Positions 40,900 through 51,065 of a stretch of 64,000 nt of DNA are shown in pieces. The position numbers and the translations under genes are program-made. The DNA comes from Flectobacillus major DSM 103. Its GTDB lineage: Bacteria; Bacteroidota; Bacteroidia; Cytophagales; Spirosomataceae. Under the pieces are notes generated by a model. The model worked only from the letters and a program-made list of their open reading frames with translations. It searched no databases and was not told the DNA's origin. Location of the stretch: the NCBI RefSeq assembly GCF_000427405.1, contig NZ_KE386491.1, positions 4,225,812-4,289,811 on the forward strand, written 5' to 3'. Within the stretch, counting starts at the first letter, position 1, and each line of letters starts with the position of its first letter.

Positions 40900-43759
40900 A
40901 GAAACCTCCACGGTCATAAAATGAGCGGCGACGAGATAACTTGAGTTCTTGAAGTAAAGATGATTTTACTCTTAGGTCGAACGAATAGCTACTGGCTCGA
41001 CCGTACAATGGGCTGGCGGCAGGTGTCCAGTTAAACTGCATTTCCCAACAGTGCAAATCGCGGTGAATACTTATATTGGTCAAAGACACGCCTTTGTTGA
41101 TAAAATCATAACCCGACTGTAGTTTGAAATCCCATTTTTCGGTCAATTTGACACTTCCCGAAAATGTTACAGCACTTACCATAGTAGCAGGAGCTAAGCC
41201 TCTTTTGCTGTAGTTGTATTGGTAACTAAACTGGAAGTCCCAAGGTACACTCCAATCTACATAAGAATCGATATTGTTGTTGATTTGTCTGAGTTGCCCT
41301 TCGGTAGCATTATTACTGGTTTTGGGCTTATTACCGCCTGGCTTAAAGCTTTTACTAACCGATAGGTTAAATGCCGATAAATTGGCCAAGCCATCGCCTG
41401 TACTAAACAGGTATTTATCTTCTTGTTTGCCAACCAAACCATAACTTGCATTTGGGGTATATAAATACGGGTCGAGTGTACCACCAATGTTAATATCGAA
41501 CTTCTTGACCCTCGACGTAGCTCCAAAACTTACAGGAGCTAGTTTGTAAGCCGTAGCAAAGAAGTTGTAGTTGGTAGAAAGCGAAAGGTTATCGATAATA
41601 GTAATTTTCTCAGATTCTTTCTGAGCCGTATCCGATTTTGATTTTACCTTGGCCTCAATAGTATTATTCAAACTAAAACTAATCCCCCCAGCTTTGCTAC
41701 CAATGTTAGTAGAAGTAGGGTTAAAGCTAGAAACACGAATTTTGTCTCCAGTATTGTTGATTTGGACGTCTTGATAGAAACCGTAGCTAGGGTCTGTAAA
41801 ATCAGGGGTATAACTAACGCTAATAGCAGGAGTCATAATATGTCGGATACCCTGTAAACGTCCTTTTTTGAACCTTAAAGTACCATACAAACGAGTGTTC
41901 ATACTCATGGTAAAGGCATACTGATAATCGTAGAATAGGCCATTGAGCGTATCAATTCTTACAGCACCGAGTTTTCTTAGCGAATCGGAAGTAGCATAGA
42001 TATTATCTTTCTCAAAAACATAATTAAATTTCTGACGATATGCATTTCCAGAAAGACTAAACCCTGGTGTTAAATTGATGTACTTTCCTAACTTAATGTT
42101 GGGCAACGAAATAGGAATCGAATACTGCATTTTCATTGGAGCATTCTTAATCAAATCGGGCAAAGTAGATAAGTTGAAAGGAACAACCCCATCTCTGGCC
42201 AAATTAGTAGTTTGGCTCAATGTAGCCACCAATGGCTTGTTAATATCAGTGTCGAGGGTATCTCTTTGTCTGTAAACGTTGTAAGGCAAACTATTGTACG
42301 AGCGGTTATCTAAGGCCACCTTGTTGGTAATACCTACCGAGCCATTGAAATCAAAACCAAAGCGAAATTGGTCGATAAATCGCTCTGTAACGGCCTTTTT
42401 CTTCTTAAATGGCTGAATTTGGTTTAGTCCAAAGTTATAGTTAATAGTGGCATTTACTTCCTTGGTAGTAGTGTTTTGCGATACATTCAAGCTTGTTCCT
42501 GTCCGAATCGACTGTCCAAAGTTTTTGGAATACTGTACCGACGAGTTAATGGCGTTTGAAATATAGTTAGAGGTATTGAAGCTATTGTATTGGTTATAGC
42601 TATTGCTGGCAATATTGACCGATGCCGAGAAACTAGATGTACCTCTGCTTTGGGGCGAGTGCGACCACTGCAACGAGAAGTCGTTTCGGGTTTGTGGAGC
42701 TACTTCGTCGCCACTAATACCTTTTCTAAACTGAAGATTGAAGTTGCCACTATAACGATAGCGTTTTACGTATTGCGAGTTGGCACCCAAGCCCCAGCTG
42801 CCTTTGGTATATATTTCGCCAGTAAGACGTAACCCAATATTGGGGCTTAATGCAAAATAATACCCACCATCACGTAAATAAAATCCCCTACCAAGGGGCT
42901 CATCGCCATAGGTAGGCATAATAATCCCCGATGTACCCGATTCTTGAGGAGGTTTGTATGGGAAAAACCCAAATGGTAAACCAATCGGCAAAGGAATATT
43001 GTTGAGCTCGATATGAAATGGCCCCGACACAATTTCTTTCTTGCCAACAATCTTGATACGAGAGGCACTAATATGAAAGTGTGGCTCGGCCAAATTACAA
43101 GTCGTATAAATGGCATTACGGATATAAAGGTTATCTTCATCATCCTTCTTTACCTTTTTTCCTTGTACATATCCTTCGCCCTGTTGGGTTACAATTCCTT
43201 GAATTAACGCCTTTTTTGATTTGAAGTTATATTTGATTTCTTCGGCGTTATATTCGTCGCTTCCTTGTTTGAAAACAGGCTTGCCCTTAGCTTTTTTGGT
43301 AGCCGAATCAAGTGTTCCTTTGGCAAATACTTCGTTTTTGTCCCAGTTGAGCCGAATAAAGTCGGCCTGTAGCGAAATATTACCGTAAGTAACCTTGGCC
43401 TCACCATATAGATACACAATTTGCTTTTCGGTATCCATTACAGTAGAGTCCTGTGCCGTGTATTGTACGGTAGTTTCGAGTTGGTCTTGCTTTTTGAGCG
43501 AATCAGGAACAGTTTTTGCAAGCTTATTATTGGCCGAGTCTAATACGTTTTTTTGCAAAGAGTCTGTAGGAAGTGGTTTGGTCTTTTGTCCCTTTTTAAT
43601 AAGATTTGTAATAGGGTTGCCTTTCACTAAGCGTTGAGCTTGTGATAAATGTGTATTAAAAAGCCCCCAACCGAGGCATATTAATAGACTGAATATGTTT
43701 AGGATTTTTTTCAGAAGACTTAAAAAATTATATTTGCCTGTTATAAAGGAATTATCCAT
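40898..43759 (-). CDS. lptD: LPS-assembly outer-membrane protein LptD homologue
   Basis: The 953-residue protein begins with a signal-like segment (hydrophobic to LSQAQ, about 23-41), then an OstA/LptA-like beta-jellyroll (VQYTAQDSTVMD, AKVTYGNISLQADFIRL) and a long beta-barrel with alternating aromatic strands. LptD with LptE inserts LPS into the outer leaflet. A low-complexity Lys/Asp/Ser stretch follows the signal. The gene is divergent from the amidase/MlaD pair, which fits an envelope-lipid locus. Confidence 0.88.
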   Translation of the reverse strand: MDNSFITGKYNFLSLLKKILNIFSLLICLGWGLFNTHLSQAQRLVKGNPITNLIKKGQKTKPLPTDSLQKNVLDSANNKLAKTVPDSLKKQDQLETTVQYTAQDSTVMDTEKQIVYLYGEAKVTYGNISLQADFIRLNWDKNEVFAKGTLDSATKKAKGKPVFKQGSDEYNAEEIKYNFKSKKALIQGIVTQQGEGYVQGKKVKKDDEDNLYIRNAIYTTCNLAEPHFHISASRIKIVGKKEIVSGPFHIELNNIPLPIGLPFGFFPYKPPQESGTSGIIMPTYGDEPLGRGFYLRDGGYYFALSPNIGLRLTGEIYTKGSWGLGANSQYVKRYRYSGNFNLQFRKGISGDEVAPQTRNDFSLQWSHSPQSRGTSSFSASVNIASNSYNQYNSFNTSNYISNAINSSVQYSKNFGQSIRTGTSLNVSQNTTTKEVNATINYNFGLNQIQPFKKKKAVTERFIDQFRFGFDFNGSVGITNKVALDNRSYNSLPYNVYRQRDTLDTDINKPLVATLSQTTNLARDGVVPFNLSTLPDLIKNAPMKMQYSIPISLPNIKLGKYINLTPGFSLSGNAYRQKFNYVFEKDNIYATSDSLRKLGAVRIDTLNGLFYDYQYAFTMSMNTRLYGTLRFKKGRLQGIRHIMTPAISVSYTPDFTDPSYGFYQDVQINNTGDKIRVSSFNPTSTNIGSKAGGISFSLNNTIEAKVKSKSDTAQKESEKITIIDNLSLSTNYNFFATAYKLAPVSFGATSRVKKFDINIGGTLDPYLYTPNASYGLVGKQEDKYLFSTGDGLANLSAFNLSVSKSFKPGGNKPKTSNNATEGQLRQINNNIDSYVDWSVPWDFQFSYQYNYSKRGLAPATMVSAVTFSGSVKLTEKWDFKLQSGYDFINKGVSLTNISIHRDLHCWEMQFNWTPAASPLYGRASSYSFDLRVKSSLLQELKLSRRRSFYDRGGF

Positions 43760-43842
43760 TGTATTGGATTAGTTCTAGTGGCGATAAAAAATCAGAAGCT
43801 CCATTGGGCAACAGTTTTTGTAAAGCCATGAGGTTTAAAATA

Positions 43843-43850
43843 CAAAATTA
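43843..43850 (-). promoter_or_regulatory. -7 promoter element for lptD
   Basis: On the minus strand TAATTTTG matches TAnnTTTG, about 84 bp upstream of the lptD start. Confidence 0.45.
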
Positions 43851-43890
43851 CTTTATTCAACGTTCTTGATAACGAACCGTCCCGAAAATA

Positions 43891-44706
43891 ATGTTAAAGT
43901 TTGTTAAAGGTTGCCTAATTATAGTGTGTTTTGGCTGGCTAAGTGGGTTTACTTTTCCGCAAATAGAGCCTGAAATAGATACGTTATCGTCAAAAATGAT
44001 GGATAATAGTATCAGAACGGTAGTCCTCGATGCTGGCCATGGTGGCAAAGACCCTGGTTGTACGGGTGTTTCGGGCCATAAAGAAAAAAACGTTGTGTTG
44101 AAAATAGTACTCGAATTGGGCAAAAAAATCAAAGAAGAGTACCCCAACGTCCGAGTCTATTATACACGACAAACGGATGTTTTTGTCAATTTACATGAGC
44201 GGTCGGCTATTGCCAATCGTAACAAAGCCAACTTGTTTATCTCTGTGCATTGCAATTCGCACCCTTCTAGCAAGTTTAAAGGAACGGAAACTTATACAAT
44301 GGGGTTACATAAGTCTAATGATAATTTAGATGTAGCCAAGCGTGAAAACTCCGTTATCTTGCAAGAACGTGATTATAAGAAAACGTACAAAGGTTTTGAC
44401 CCCAATTCGCCACTGGCTCATATCATGATGGCCAATTACCAAAGTGCCTTTATGATGAATAGCCTCAAGCTGGCTCAAAAAATAGAACGACAATTTAAGC
44501 GACATAGCGACAGAAATAGCTATGGGGTAAAACAAGCAGGATTTTTGGTGCTTTGGGAAACCGCCATGCCAAGCGTTTTGGTTGAAGCAGGATTTATGTC
44601 GAATAAGTCAGAAGAAGCTTATTTGGCTACAGCAAGTGGACAAAAAGAGGTGGCTGCCTCTATCTTTAAGGCATTTCAATCGTACAAAGAAGAAATAGAA
44701 AACTAA
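43891..44706 (+). CDS. N-acetylmuramoyl-L-alanine amidase, Amidase_3 family
   Basis: The 271-residue protein has an N-terminal signal and the zinc amidase motifs LDAGHGGKDPG (His), HKEKNVV (Glu), FISVHCNSH (His) and VLVEAGFMSN (Glu). It cuts the bond between MurNAc and the stem peptide during cell separation or turnover. No LysM or AMIN domain is visible. It is followed by mlaD, probably as one unit. Confidence 0.93.
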   Translation: MLKFVKGCLIIVCFGWLSGFTFPQIEPEIDTLSSKMMDNSIRTVVLDAGHGGKDPGCTGVSGHKEKNVVLKIVLELGKKIKEEYPNVRVYYTRQTDVFVNLHERSAIANRNKANLFISVHCNSHPSSKFKGTETYTMGLHKSNDNLDVAKRENSVILQERDYKKTYKGFDPNSPLAHIMMANYQSAFMMNSLKLAQKIERQFKRHSDRNSYGVKQAGFLVLWETAMPSVLVEAGFMSNKSEEAYLATASGQKEVAASIFKAFQSYKEEIEN

Positions 44707-44781
44707 ACTTAATGAGGTGAAGGGAAGGCTATGGAGTTCTGGGTAAGAATGATCAGCTATTACTTTTACTTTTTCAATCAA

Positions 44782-45732
44782 ATGAATATATCCAAAGAAG
44801 CAAAGGTGGGGATTTTGGCCCTAGTTTCATTTTCAGCACTCTATTTAGGTTTTAATTTTTTGAAGGGTTCTGCATTTTTCTCTTCCGAAAACACATATAC
44901 CGTTATTTATACCGACGTACAGGGCTTAGTACCATCAAGCCAAGTAGCGTTGAGTGGTATGAAGGTTGGGCAAGTAAAAGATGTGGTATTGCTCAACGAT
45001 GCTGGCCATAAAGTAAAGGTAGTATTGAGTATTCGTAAAGATTTGTCTATTCCTGCAGGAACAAAAGCTGTATTGGCTTCAGACGGTCTTTTGGGGGGCA
45101 AATTAATTCGTTTAGACATGGGGCAAGGTGCTGCATTGGCCGATGGCGGTATACTTGCTGGAGCATCAGAAACGGGTATTACTGATATTTTGAAAGAAAA
45201 AGCTTTGCCAACGTTGACACACGCTGATTCGCTTATGAGAACCCTCCGTACTGTGGCTGAAGGATTTAAGGGAACCTCGGCGGCATTGAATGCTCTTCTC
45301 AAAAATTCAAATACGACAGTAACTACTCTGGGAACATCTCTGAATAGCACTTTGGCCGACAATAAGGCTAACCTGAATGGTATTACGGCCAATTTGAAGG
45401 TACTTTCGGGCAATTTGGTTGAAACCGAAAAGCAGTTCAAACCGCTTTTGGGCAAATTCAATAAAATGGCCGACTCACTGAATGCCCTAAAAGTTAATCA
45501 GGCGTTGGCTACTACTCAAAAATCACTCGATGAACTACAGAAAGTTTTGGCGGGTATTCAGGCAGGAAATGGTACTATCGGCAAAATGCTGAAAGATGAT
45601 TCGTTATATACCAACCTCAATAGAACGATGGTCGACCTCGACAAACTATTAGTTGATTTTAGATTAGCACCTAAAAGATATGTACACCTTTCGGTATTTG
45701 GCAAAAAAGCCACGCCTCCAGTTGTAAAATAA
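44782..45732 (+). CDS. MlaD/MCE-domain lipid transport protein
   Basis: The start at 44782 (MNISKEAKVGILALVSFSAL) is chosen over the longer ATG at 44731, as it gives the usual cytoplasmic start plus TM helix. The MCE domain follows (about 35-115, with YTDVQGLVPSSQVALSGMKVGQV), then a long helical tail. MlaD proteins form hexamers that shuttle phospholipids between membranes with an ABC pump, which is not in this window. Confidence 0.9.
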   Translation: MNISKEAKVGILALVSFSALYLGFNFLKGSAFFSSENTYTVIYTDVQGLVPSSQVALSGMKVGQVKDVVLLNDAGHKVKVVLSIRKDLSIPAGTKAVLASDGLLGGKLIRLDMGQGAALADGGILAGASETGITDILKEKALPTLTHADSLMRTLRTVAEGFKGTSAALNALLKNSNTTVTTLGTSLNSTLADNKANLNGITANLKVLSGNLVETEKQFKPLLGKFNKMADSLNALKVNQALATTQKSLDELQKVLAGIQAGNGTIGKMLKDDSLYTNLNRTMVDLDKLLVDFRLAPKRYVHLSVFGKKATPPVVK

Positions 45733-45743
45733 ATACCAAGCAA

Positions 45744-45781
45744 CCTAGTGAGTGAATTAAATTGTGGTTTCACTCACTAGG
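45744..45781. terminator. Terminator between mlaD and Lrp gene
   Basis: CCTAGTGAGTGAA (45744-45756) pairs perfectly with TTCACTCACTAGG (45769-45781) between converging genes. Confidence 0.75.
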
Positions 45782-45789
45782 CTTATTAC

Positions 45790-46257
45790 TTAAATATTAA
45801 TTGGCACAGGTGTTTGACTTTTGATTTCGTTGACTACAAATCGGCTTTGAGCATTGCCAATATTGGCTAAGGTAGCCAGTTTGTGCAAAATAAAATGGCG
45901 ATATTCGTCCATATCTTTTACCAATACCTTTAGTAAGAAATCTGCACCACCCGAAATACAATAGCATTCAACTACTTCAGGCAAAAGCAAGACATCTCGC
46001 TCAAATTGAGCCAAAAACTCAGCAGCATGCTCTTTTAAGGTAACATCTACCAGTACCACCAAGCTTTTTCCAAGCTTCGATTTGTTCAGAATAGCAGTAT
46101 ATTTCTCGATAATCCCATCGTTTTCTAGTCGCTTGATTCGCTCATGTACGGGCGTTGTGGTCAAATTAAGCTTTGCCGCAATTTCTTTGTTGGTCATGAG
46201 GGCATCTTCTTGTAAAAGTTGGAGTATTCGCAAATCGGTATTGTCTAAAGCGGCCAT
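45790..46257 (-). CDS. Lrp/AsnC-family transcriptional regulator
   Basis: The 155-residue protein has an N-terminal HTH (DLRILQLLQEDALMTNKEIAAKL to TTTPVHERIKRLENDG) and a C-terminal RAM/AsnC ligand domain (VVECYCISGGADFLLKV). It probably senses an amino acid and controls amino acid metabolism. It is divergent from the 109-residue gene at 46418; its target is unknown. Confidence 0.93.
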   Translation of the reverse strand: MAALDNTDLRILQLLQEDALMTNKEIAAKLNLTTTPVHERIKRLENDGIIEKYTAILNKSKLGKSLVVLVDVTLKEHAAEFLAQFERDVLLLPEVVECYCISGGADFLLKVLVKDMDEYRHFILHKLATLANIGNAQSRFVVNEIKSQTPVPINI

Positions 46258-46417
46258 AGAAAAAAAATCTTTTTGAAACGAAAAACTACTGGTTTAATAG
46301 CTTGTTTTTCTTTATAATATAAATATATGGAATTGTATTCTAATTTATTTTAAAAAATTGGAATTATAATCTTTATTCTGGAGATTTGTTGTACTATTTT
46401 ACATAATTATAGAAAAT

Positions 46418-46747
46418 ATGGAAACATACTTGCTTACCATCGGCTTTCAGGATAACGATTTCACAGTACATTTACTGATGAACACCCTTCAAAAATATTT
46501 TGAAGAGATACAATTTGTTGAATTGACCAATAAACAAGAAGTCTCTCGTTTTCGTCAATTAAAACTGGTACTTACCACCGACTGGCCAGCTTTAGTAAAA
46601 GCAAGTCAACAACTAGAAACCCATGCAGCTGTAAGCAATATTCAGATTATGGATTTAACTTCTGGCGATACGCCAACGCTTTGTGGATATTTTGCTAAAC
46701 AGCGTATCAGAACTCAGTTTTATAGAGGAGAGGCCAATGCGGCCTAA
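46418..46747 (+). CDS. Hypothetical protein, 109 residues
   Basis: No family is recognised. The protein (METYLLTIGFQDNDFTVHLL at the start) has alternating strands and helices of an alpha/beta ferredoxin-like outline and no signal. It is divergent from the Lrp regulator with 160 bp between them, so it may be controlled by it. Confidence 0.65.
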   Translation: METYLLTIGFQDNDFTVHLLMNTLQKYFEEIQFVELTNKQEVSRFRQLKLVLTTDWPALVKASQQLETHAAVSNIQIMDLTSGDTPTLCGYFAKQRIRTQFYRGEANAA

Positions 46748-46795
46748 TCAATATAGATTTGGGGGGCGTATCATAATTGGAGCTACCTCCCAAAT

Positions 46796-47704
46796 TTATG
46801 TTTGTGGATACTGAATAGAAGCCCTAAAATCTACCGATTGGGCTGTATTTAAAAAATTATGCAAAATTGGATTGGTATCGTCTTTTCTCCAAACAAGCGA
46901 AAGTTGTGTTCTGTCGGGCAACATTTCCAAATCAATAAATCTTACATTAATAGCCGAGCCATATCGGTACGACGAAGGCAACAGACTTACCCCAAGATTA
47001 TTTTCTACCAACTTCAAAATGGTTGTACCAAAATTCGACTCATGGATAATATTGGGTAAAAAACCTTCTCTTTCACACATCTTCAACAAAATATCGTGGT
47101 AAACAGAACCTGCATAGCGAGGAGGCAAAATAAAAGGTTCATCTTTTACCTGATGTAGTCCCTTGAAATTCTCTTTGGTTAGCACATGATTGGGAGGTAC
47201 TACCAACGAAAAATACTCTTCAAAAACTAATCTCGAATTCAGATATTTGTCAGGAATTGGTTCTCTAACAAAACCCACATCTACCTGATAATTGTGTAAC
47301 GATTCAAAAAGCTTAGTTTCGAGTACTTCCGACAAAGCCGTGCGTATCTTGGGGAAATATAATTTTAGTGCCGACAACAATGTTGGCAAAACCGAGTATA
47401 CCGCCGAGCCAGGATGGGCAATTCGTAGCTCGCCTTCTTCGCCTTTATGAACCTGCTGGGTGCGTTGCTTAATGTAATCTAATTGCGAAAGTATCCTTAT
47501 GGCCTCTTTTTGAAGGTATGCACCTGCCGAGGTTAGTTTTACATTGCGTTTGTCTCTTTCAAAAAGCAAAACGTCTAACTCTTCTTCTAGCTGTTGTATG
47601 TGTCGGCTTAGGGCTGGCTGAGCAATAAAGAGCTTTTCGGCAGCCCTTGAAAAGTGCAATTCTGAGGCTACTCCTAAAAAACATTCTAACTGACGAATAT
47701 CCAT
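46796..47704 (-). CDS. LysR-family transcriptional regulator
   Basis: The 302-residue protein has the LysR winged HTH (MDIRQLECFLGVASELHFSR, AAEKLFIAQPALSRHIQQLEE) and a periplasmic-binding-like sensor domain. It resembles BenM/CatR-type members in the helix block, but the effector is unknown. It is divergent from the GNAT gene 121 bp away, the usual layout for a LysR target. Confidence 0.92.
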   Translation of the reverse strand: MDIRQLECFLGVASELHFSRAAEKLFIAQPALSRHIQQLEEELDVLLFERDKRNVKLTSAGAYLQKEAIRILSQLDYIKQRTQQVHKGEEGELRIAHPGSAVYSVLPTLLSALKLYFPKIRTALSEVLETKLFESLHNYQVDVGFVREPIPDKYLNSRLVFEEYFSLVVPPNHVLTKENFKGLHQVKDEPFILPPRYAGSVYHDILLKMCEREGFLPNIIHESNFGTTILKLVENNLGVSLLPSSYRYGSAINVRFIDLEMLPDRTQLSLVWRKDDTNPILHNFLNTAQSVDFRASIQYPQT

Positions 47705-47825
47705 AATAATGCTGAAATGTTATAAATCTATATAAATTAAGTATTTTTTATTATAAGTTCAAAGCCCTTTATTTGTATATGACTACCCAACGCCAAGGTT
47801 TAGTTATCAACGTTTGTGACTGCTT

Positions 47826-48329
47826 ATGAAAATACAAATAGCCGACCAAAGTCATCTTGACGAACTACTCAAAGTTGCATATCAGACTTTTGTGGATACC
47901 TATGGGCACCTAAACACTCCTGATAATTTACAGCAGTATGTTGCCGAAAACTTTACCAAAGAAGCACTATGGCACGAAATGCAAGAAGAAGGAGCTTATT
48001 TCTTGGTGGGTATTCTTGATGGTATAATAGTTGCCTATGCCAAGTTGCGTACCAATGAAGTGGAGTTTCCCAACCGTAATGCCTTAGAAATACAGCGAAT
48101 TTATTTACAAAAAACATTGCATGGCCTTAGGCTAGGTAGCAAAATGATGCAAGCCTGTATTGACTTAGCAAAGCAAAAAGGATATGCCGAAATATGCTTG
48201 GGTGTTTGGGAAGAAAACCCCAAGGCAATTCAGTTTTATAAGAAATGGGGATTTGAAATTTTTGATTCTCACCCATTTGTGATAGGAGAAGAAGTCCAGA
48301 ATGACTATCTGATGCGGAAAGTATTATAA
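47826..48329 (+). CDS. GNAT-family N-acetyltransferase
   Basis: The 167-residue protein has the GNAT core, with acetyl-CoA loop LHGLRLGSKMMQACIDLAK (about 99-117) and later LGVWEENPKAIQFYKKWGFE. It acetylates an amine on an unidentified substrate; RimI/PaiA-like or small-molecule acetyltransferases are possible. The divergent LysR may regulate it. Confidence 0.9.
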   Translation: MKIQIADQSHLDELLKVAYQTFVDTYGHLNTPDNLQQYVAENFTKEALWHEMQEEGAYFLVGILDGIIVAYAKLRTNEVEFPNRNALEIQRIYLQKTLHGLRLGSKMMQACIDLAKQKGYAEICLGVWEENPKAIQFYKKWGFEIFDSHPFVIGEEVQNDYLMRKVL

Positions 48330-48432
48330 CAGTATTATGCACTATTGCAAGCATTTACACGGTTACGTTATGCTTGAGGACGTGTACCCAAAAGATGAAA
48401 AACAAAATAATAGAAAAGGTTAATAACTAAAA

Positions 48433-48457
48433 AATCCTGCTAATAGCGGGATTTTTT
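48433..48457 (+). terminator. Terminator upstream of the beta-oxidation genes
   Basis: AATCCTGC and GCGGGATT form an 8-bp stem with one wobble, followed by Ts. It is about 100 bp after the GNAT stop, with a possible 28-codon ORF between. Confidence 0.7.
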
Positions 48458-48509
48458 GTTTGTAAGAAAGTTTCAAATAAAAAATAATAGTATGCTTGCA
48501 TAACAATTT

Positions 48510-48517
48510 TATTTTTG
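48510..48517 (+). promoter_or_regulatory. -7 promoter element for the 3-hydroxyacyl-CoA dehydrogenase gene
   Basis: TATTTTTG matches TAnnTTTG, 44 bp before the start codon. No clear TTG partner at the proper distance. Confidence 0.4.
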
Positions 48518-48560
48518 TTTAACTTTACTTATCGAATCAAAATACTTTAAACATATCACA

Positions 48561-50960
48561 ATGAACCGTTCAATTAAGAAAGTAGCTATCCTAGGCTCAG
48601 GAATTATGGGTAGTCGAATTGCCTGTCATTTTGCCAATATTGGTTGCGAGGTACTATTGCTCGATATTGTTCCACGAGAACCCAACGACGCTGAAAAAGC
48701 AAAAGGGCTTAGTCTGGAATCGCCTGCGGTACGCAATAGAATTGTCAACGAAGCATTCCAGAATACCCTAAAAGCCAATCCTGCGGCTTTGTATTCGGCT
48801 GCATTTGCCAATCGAATCAAGTTGGGCAATTTTGATGATAATTTGGCCGAAATCAAGCATTACGATTGGATAACCGAAGTAGTGGTTGAGAATCTGGCCA
48901 TCAAAAAGAGCCTTTTCGAGAAAGTAGATGCTCTTCGCAAGCCCGGTACTTTGATTACCTCTAATACTTCAGGGATTCCTATTCATCTAATGGCCGAGGG
49001 GCGTTCTGAAGATTTTCAGAAACATTTTTGCGGAACCCACTTTTTTAACCCACCTCGTTACCTAAAATTACTCGAAATTATCCCAACACCTCAAACAGAT
49101 ACTTCGGTAGTAGATTTTTTGATGCACTACGGCGACCGTTTTCTTGGCAAAACCACCGTGTTGTGCAAAGACACGCCAGCTTTTATTGCCAATCGTGTTG
49201 GAGTATATAGCATGATGAAAACCATGCAGGTTGTAGCCGAAATGGGGCTAACCGTAGAGGAAGTTGATAAATTAACATCGGCGGTAGTGGGTCGACCAAA
49301 ATCAGGAACATTCCGCTTATCGGATGTTGTAGGGCTTGATACCACCATCAACGTAGCCAACAATTTGTATGCTGCTCTTGCCAATGACGAGTCTAAAGAC
49401 ACTTTTATTTTGCCTGAAATGCTCAAAAAGCTACAAGAAAACAAATGGCTTGGTGATAAAACGGGACAAGGTTTTTATAAGAAAATAAAAGGAGCAGCAG
49501 GTAAGTCAGAAATATTGGCCTTGAACCTTCAAACATTTGAGTATGAACCCTCACAAAAGGTAAAATTTGCTGTTTTTGAACAAACTAAAAACTTGGCTTT
49601 GAAAGACAGATTTGCTGTATTATTGGCTGACAAGTCGAAGGCGGGCGAGTTTTATAGAAAAACTATTTTAGATGGTTTTAGATATGTAACCTATCGTATT
49701 CCTGAAATCTCGGACGAACTATACCGTATTGATGCTGCTATTTGTGCAGGTTTTGGCTGGGAAATAGGTCTTTTTGAAACTTGGGATGCAATAGGTATTG
49801 AAAAAGGTATTGCTTTGATGAAGGCCGAGGGCATGGAGCCAGCCGAGTGGGTTCATCAAATGTTAGCCAAAGGTATTACCTCTTTTTATAAGAAAGAAGG
49901 CGGTCGTCGTCTTTATTATGATATTCCTACGCAGTCGTATAAGGGTATTCCAGGAACAGAATCGTTTATCATTCTCGAAAATTTATCAGATAATGTAGTT
50001 TGGAAAAACGCTGAAAGTTCTGTTTATGATTTGGGGGATGGTATTTTGGGCTTAGAATTCCGTTCAAAAATGAATACGTTTGGGGCTGGTGTTATTGAAG
50101 GTGTTCATAAAGCTATCAACCTAGCCGAAAAAGATTACAGAGGCTTAGTAATTGGGAACGATAGCAATGAGGCTTTTTCGGCAGGTGCCAATCTAGCCAT
50201 GTTGTTTATGTATGCTGTCGAACAGGAATTTGATGAAGTAAACATGATGATTGCTCAGTTTCAGCAAACGATGATGCGAGTACGTTATTCGTCGATTCCT
50301 GTAGTAGTAGCACCGCATACTTTAGCTTTGGGGGGCGGTTGTGAGATTACGCTCCATGCCGACCGAGTTGTTGCAGCTGCCGAAACCTATATGGGTTTGG
50401 TAGAAGTAGGTGTAGGTTTGATTCCTGCTGGCGGTGGTACAAAGGAGATGGCTCTTCGTTGTTCAGACCAATACAAAACGGGTGACCCCGAACTCAATAT
50501 CCTTCAGTCGGCATTTATGAATATTGCTACTGCAAAAGTAAGTACTTCGGCACAAGAAGCCTTTGATATGAATTACTTCCGTCGTGGAGATGAAATTGTC
50601 GTGAATCGCAATAGACTTATTGCCGATGCCAAACAGGCAGCTATAGAATTGGCCGATGCAGGATATACACAACCCAAACAACGAAACGATATAAAAGTAC
50701 AAGGCAAAGCAGGGATTGCTCTTTTCAAAGCAGGTATTACCTCAATGCTGATGGGTAGATATATTTCAGAACATGATGCCAAAATTGCCGATAAATTGGC
50801 TTATGTAATATGCGGTGGCGATTTGAGTTATCCACAAAATGTTACAGAACAATATTTATTGGATTTAGAACGAGAAGCGTTCTTGTCGCTTTCTGGCGAA
50901 CGCAAAACCTTAGAACGTATTCAAAGCCTACTTAGTGGAGGTAAACCTTTGAGAAACTAA
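48561..50960 (+). CDS. 3-Hydroxyacyl-CoA dehydrogenase/enoyl-CoA hydratase bifunctional protein
   Basis: The 799-residue protein begins with a Rossmann NAD-binding domain (VAILGSGIMGSRIACHFAN), the HAD signature around HFFNPP, and a C-terminal HAD domain. An enoyl-CoA hydratase domain comes last (about 510-680), with GNDSNEAFSAGANL and GLVEVGVGLIPAGGGTKEM. This order is the reverse of E. coli FadB. Together with the thiolase downstream it performs three beta-oxidation steps. Confidence 0.92.
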   Translation: MNRSIKKVAILGSGIMGSRIACHFANIGCEVLLLDIVPREPNDAEKAKGLSLESPAVRNRIVNEAFQNTLKANPAALYSAAFANRIKLGNFDDNLAEIKHYDWITEVVVENLAIKKSLFEKVDALRKPGTLITSNTSGIPIHLMAEGRSEDFQKHFCGTHFFNPPRYLKLLEIIPTPQTDTSVVDFLMHYGDRFLGKTTVLCKDTPAFIANRVGVYSMMKTMQVVAEMGLTVEEVDKLTSAVVGRPKSGTFRLSDVVGLDTTINVANNLYAALANDESKDTFILPEMLKKLQENKWLGDKTGQGFYKKIKGAAGKSEILALNLQTFEYEPSQKVKFAVFEQTKNLALKDRFAVLLADKSKAGEFYRKTILDGFRYVTYRIPEISDELYRIDAAICAGFGWEIGLFETWDAIGIEKGIALMKAEGMEPAEWVHQMLAKGITSFYKKEGGRRLYYDIPTQSYKGIPGTESFIILENLSDNVVWKNAESSVYDLGDGILGLEFRSKMNTFGAGVIEGVHKAINLAEKDYRGLVIGNDSNEAFSAGANLAMLFMYAVEQEFDEVNMMIAQFQQTMMRVRYSSIPVVVAPHTLALGGGCEITLHADRVVAAAETYMGLVEVGVGLIPAGGGTKEMALRCSDQYKTGDPELNILQSAFMNIATAKVSTSAQEAFDMNYFRRGDEIVVNRNRLIADAKQAAIELADAGYTQPKQRNDIKVQGKAGIALFKAGITSMLMGRYISEHDAKIADKLAYVICGGDLSYPQNVTEQYLLDLEREAFLSLSGERKTLERIQSLLSGGKPLRN

Positions 50961-51065
50961 TTGAATATGAAAAGTTGATAATGCCAATTTGGAAACATAA
51001 CGCTTGTTGGTTTGATTTTTCAGCCATTACGATTTTCTAATGAATATTACTAAATAGAAACAACC

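Noticed and set aside
44907-45461. Minus-strand 184-codon ORF inside mlaD
   Set aside because: Fully antisense to a clear MCE-domain gene with no recognisable features.
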